Source: Myxococcales bacterium (GTDB taxonomy: Bacteria; Myxococcota; Polyangia; Fen-1088). From it: a stretch of 8,279 nucleotides of DNA. Location of the stretch: contig PMBY01000187.1 in NCBI GenBank assembly GCA_003153875.1, forward strand, positions 642 to 8,920, in the 5' to 3' direction. Below, in pieces: positions 7,242 through 8,279 of this stretch (positions are counted from its first letter, which is position 1; each line of letters starts with the position of its first letter). The notes beneath the pieces were generated by a model. That model did not search any database and was not told where the DNA came from. It saw only the letters and a list, made by a program, of their open reading frames with translations. Made by a program: the position numbers and the translations under genes.

Positions 7242-7791
7242 GGATGTCCTCGCGGCCGCCGAGCTGCGTGGCATAGCGGGCCGCCACGAAGAGGGCATCG
7301 GCCAGACGGTTGAGGTAGGGAACGATGGAGCCAGCCACCGGTTCCTGGGCAGCCAGGAGCACGACCTGGCGCTCGGCACGGCGGCAGACCGTGCGTGCCA
7401 GGTGAAGGCACGCAGCCGCGGGGCTGCCGCCCGGCCGGATGAAGGCGCGAAGCGGAGGCAGCCGTCGGTTCCAGGCATCGATGTGGCGCTCCAGCGCCGT
7501 GACATGGCGGGCGGCGAGGCGTGTTTTGCGCCGAGACGGCGCGGCCAGATCCGCGCAAAGGCCGGAAAGCTCGTCCTGGATGCGGCCCAGCGAGGCAGCC
7601 AGGCGTGCCGTGTCGCTGAACGCCGGGAGCTCCTGCAGCAGGGCACACGCCAGCCCGATGCACGCGGAAAGCTCATCCACGGCGCCCAGACACTCCAGCC
7701 GCTGCGCGCACTTGGCCAGGCGCTGTCCGCCGGGAAGCTGGGTCTGCCCGCGATCACCTGCACGCGTGTAGAGTCTGGTCAAAGCAGTCAC
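7201..7791 (-). CDS. pduO: PduO-type cob(I)yrinic acid a,c-diamide (corrinoid) adenosyltransferase
   Basis: A 196-residue protein starting at the GTG at 7791-7789. It carries the hallmark motifs of the PduO/MMAB family: N-terminal ATP-binding YTRAGDRGQT (8-17), RLECLGAVDELSA (31-43), FIRPGG (117-122), and LHLARTVCRRAER (129-141). The closing motif is YLNRLADALFVAARY (159-173). R133, R137, R138 and E140 match residues needed in human MMAB. The enzyme transfers the adenosyl group of ATP to Co(I) corrinoid to make adenosylcobalamin. Its start overlaps the upstream dam-like stop as GTGA, implying coupled translation; no cobalamin riboswitch is visible upstream in this window. The last 13 residues (184-196, Ser/Arg/Gln-rich) lie beyond the family core and are encoded opposite the end of the barrel gene. 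The gene is not in a recognisable pdu operon; the symbol denotes the family only. Confidence 0.94.
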   Translation of the reverse strand: MTALTRLYTRAGDRGQTQLPGGQRLAKCAQRLECLGAVDELSACIGLACALLQELPAFSDTARLAASLGRIQDELSGLCADLAAPSRRKTRLAARHVTALERHIDAWNRRLPPLRAFIRPGGSPAAACLHLARTVCRRAERQVVLLAAQEPVAGSIVPYLNRLADALFVAARYATQLGGREDIPTSRRQDQRSRRS

Positions 7792-8279
7792 TTCGCTCGT
7801 GAGACTGGCCGGCGACTCGCATGCGGGCCGTAGTTGAGGACCACCACCTCCGAGACCGGCCCGCGCTTGTCGCCTTTCGAGTTGATCATCCTGCGCGCGG
7901 ACACGCAGTGGATGCGAAACCCCGCGTACAGCTTGCGTATCAGGGGCGTGTCGCTATTCGACAGCATCAGCAGGCACCCACGCCGGTCGAGCTTCGCATA
8001 GAGATCGGCCAGATCGTTCTGGTCCTTCTCGCCGAAGGAGCCGCTGGTGTACGACGTGAAGGAGCTCGTCTTGGAAAGGGGTTGGTAGGGCGGGTCGAAG
8101 TAGATGAAATCGCCCTTGCGTGCGACGCCGGACAGGTCGCGGAAATCGCGTGACTCCAGTTCTGCTTTTTGCAGGGCCGCGCTGGTTGCCCGCAGCAGGG
8201 CTTCGTTGAAGATCTCCGGTTTTGCACGGTGGCCAAAAGGCACGTTGAAGAGCCCTCGGCTGTTCACCCGATACAGGCC
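7788..8279 (-). CDS. dam: Dam-like DNA adenine methyltransferase (D12 class), C-terminal part
   Basis: The frame is open to the right edge (codons G-L-Y-R before the in-frame GTG at 8267), so the gene continues beyond the window. That GTG is an ordinary valine codon in the gene. About 163 residues are visible, ending at TGA 7790-7788. The motif VNSRGLFNVPFG resembles the Dam DNA-recognition segment. DPPY (8096-8085) is the D12-class catalytic motif, followed by QPLSKTSSFTSYTSGSF, LLMLSNSDTPLIR and a basic tail. Roughly 98 residues follow DPPY, similar to E. coli Dam, so only the N-terminal SAM-binding part (about 110 residues) is missing. These enzymes methylate N6 of adenine, in Dam proper at GATC. 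The recognition site here is inferred. It could be an orphan Dam or part of a restriction-modification system; the deciding neighbours lie off the window. Its stop overlaps the adenosyltransferase start. Confidence 0.9.
   Translation of the reverse strand, partial: GLYRVNSRGLFNVPFGHRAKPEIFNEALLRATSAALQKAELESRDFRDLSGVARKGDFIYFDPPYQPLSKTSSFTSYTSGSFGEKDQNDLADLYAKLDRRGCLLMLSNSDTPLIRKLYAGFRIHCVSARRMINSKGDKRGPVSEVVVLNYGPHASRRPVSRAK

Overview
The window looks like a GC-rich chromosome segment from a deltaproteobacterium in the broad sense, most likely Myxococcota. The strongest pointer is an adjacent mglB-mglA pair. Both products resemble, as I recall them, the Myxococcus polarity proteins almost end to end: MglB is 159 aa, and MglA keeps its P-loop, R53, Q82 and NKRD. 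GTG starts, ATGA/GTGA gene overlaps, Pro/Ala linkers and a TPR plus beta-barrel protein fit the same picture. This assignment is inference; no database was searched.

Left part (1-2664, + strand): the 3' end of dnaX, then ybaB/ebfC and recR, each joined to the previous gene by an ATGA overlap. This is the widespread replication and recombination cluster. After a 182-base gap with a possible weak promoter come mglB (Roadblock/LC7 protein) and mglA (Ras-like GTPase), 12 bases apart. Together they would form a GTPase switch that sets cell polarity or motility direction.

Middle (2665-5693, mostly - strand): a compact type II toxin-antitoxin module, Phd/YefM-like antitoxin then ParE/RelE-like toxin. 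It overlaps by ATGA and has a clear inverted repeat just upstream of a strong Shine-Dalgarno. Upstream of it, also on the minus strand, is a large subtilisin-family (S8) protease. It has a prodomain-like segment, a full catalytic triad, an EF-hand-like Asp loop inside the catalytic domain, and an unusual C-terminal region of about five membrane segments. A 244-base divergent intergenic region separates it from the next gene. That region holds a perfect TATAAT very close to the protease start and a 7-bp-arm inverted repeat on the other side.

Right part (5694-8279): a secreted TPR / Ig-like / outer-membrane beta-barrel protein on the + strand. Its last 41 bases overlap, tail to tail, a PduO-type corrinoid adenosyltransferase on the - strand. 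That gene is coupled by a GTGA overlap to a Dam-like adenine methyltransferase running off the right edge.

No RNA gene, CRISPR array, IS element or convincing intrinsic terminator was seen. No gene-free stretch exceeds 300 bases. I did not find a clearly new multi-gene system. The best leads are the domain layout of the protease, the TPR-barrel protein with two CX4C loops, and the 3' overprinting between the barrel gene and the adenosyltransferase.
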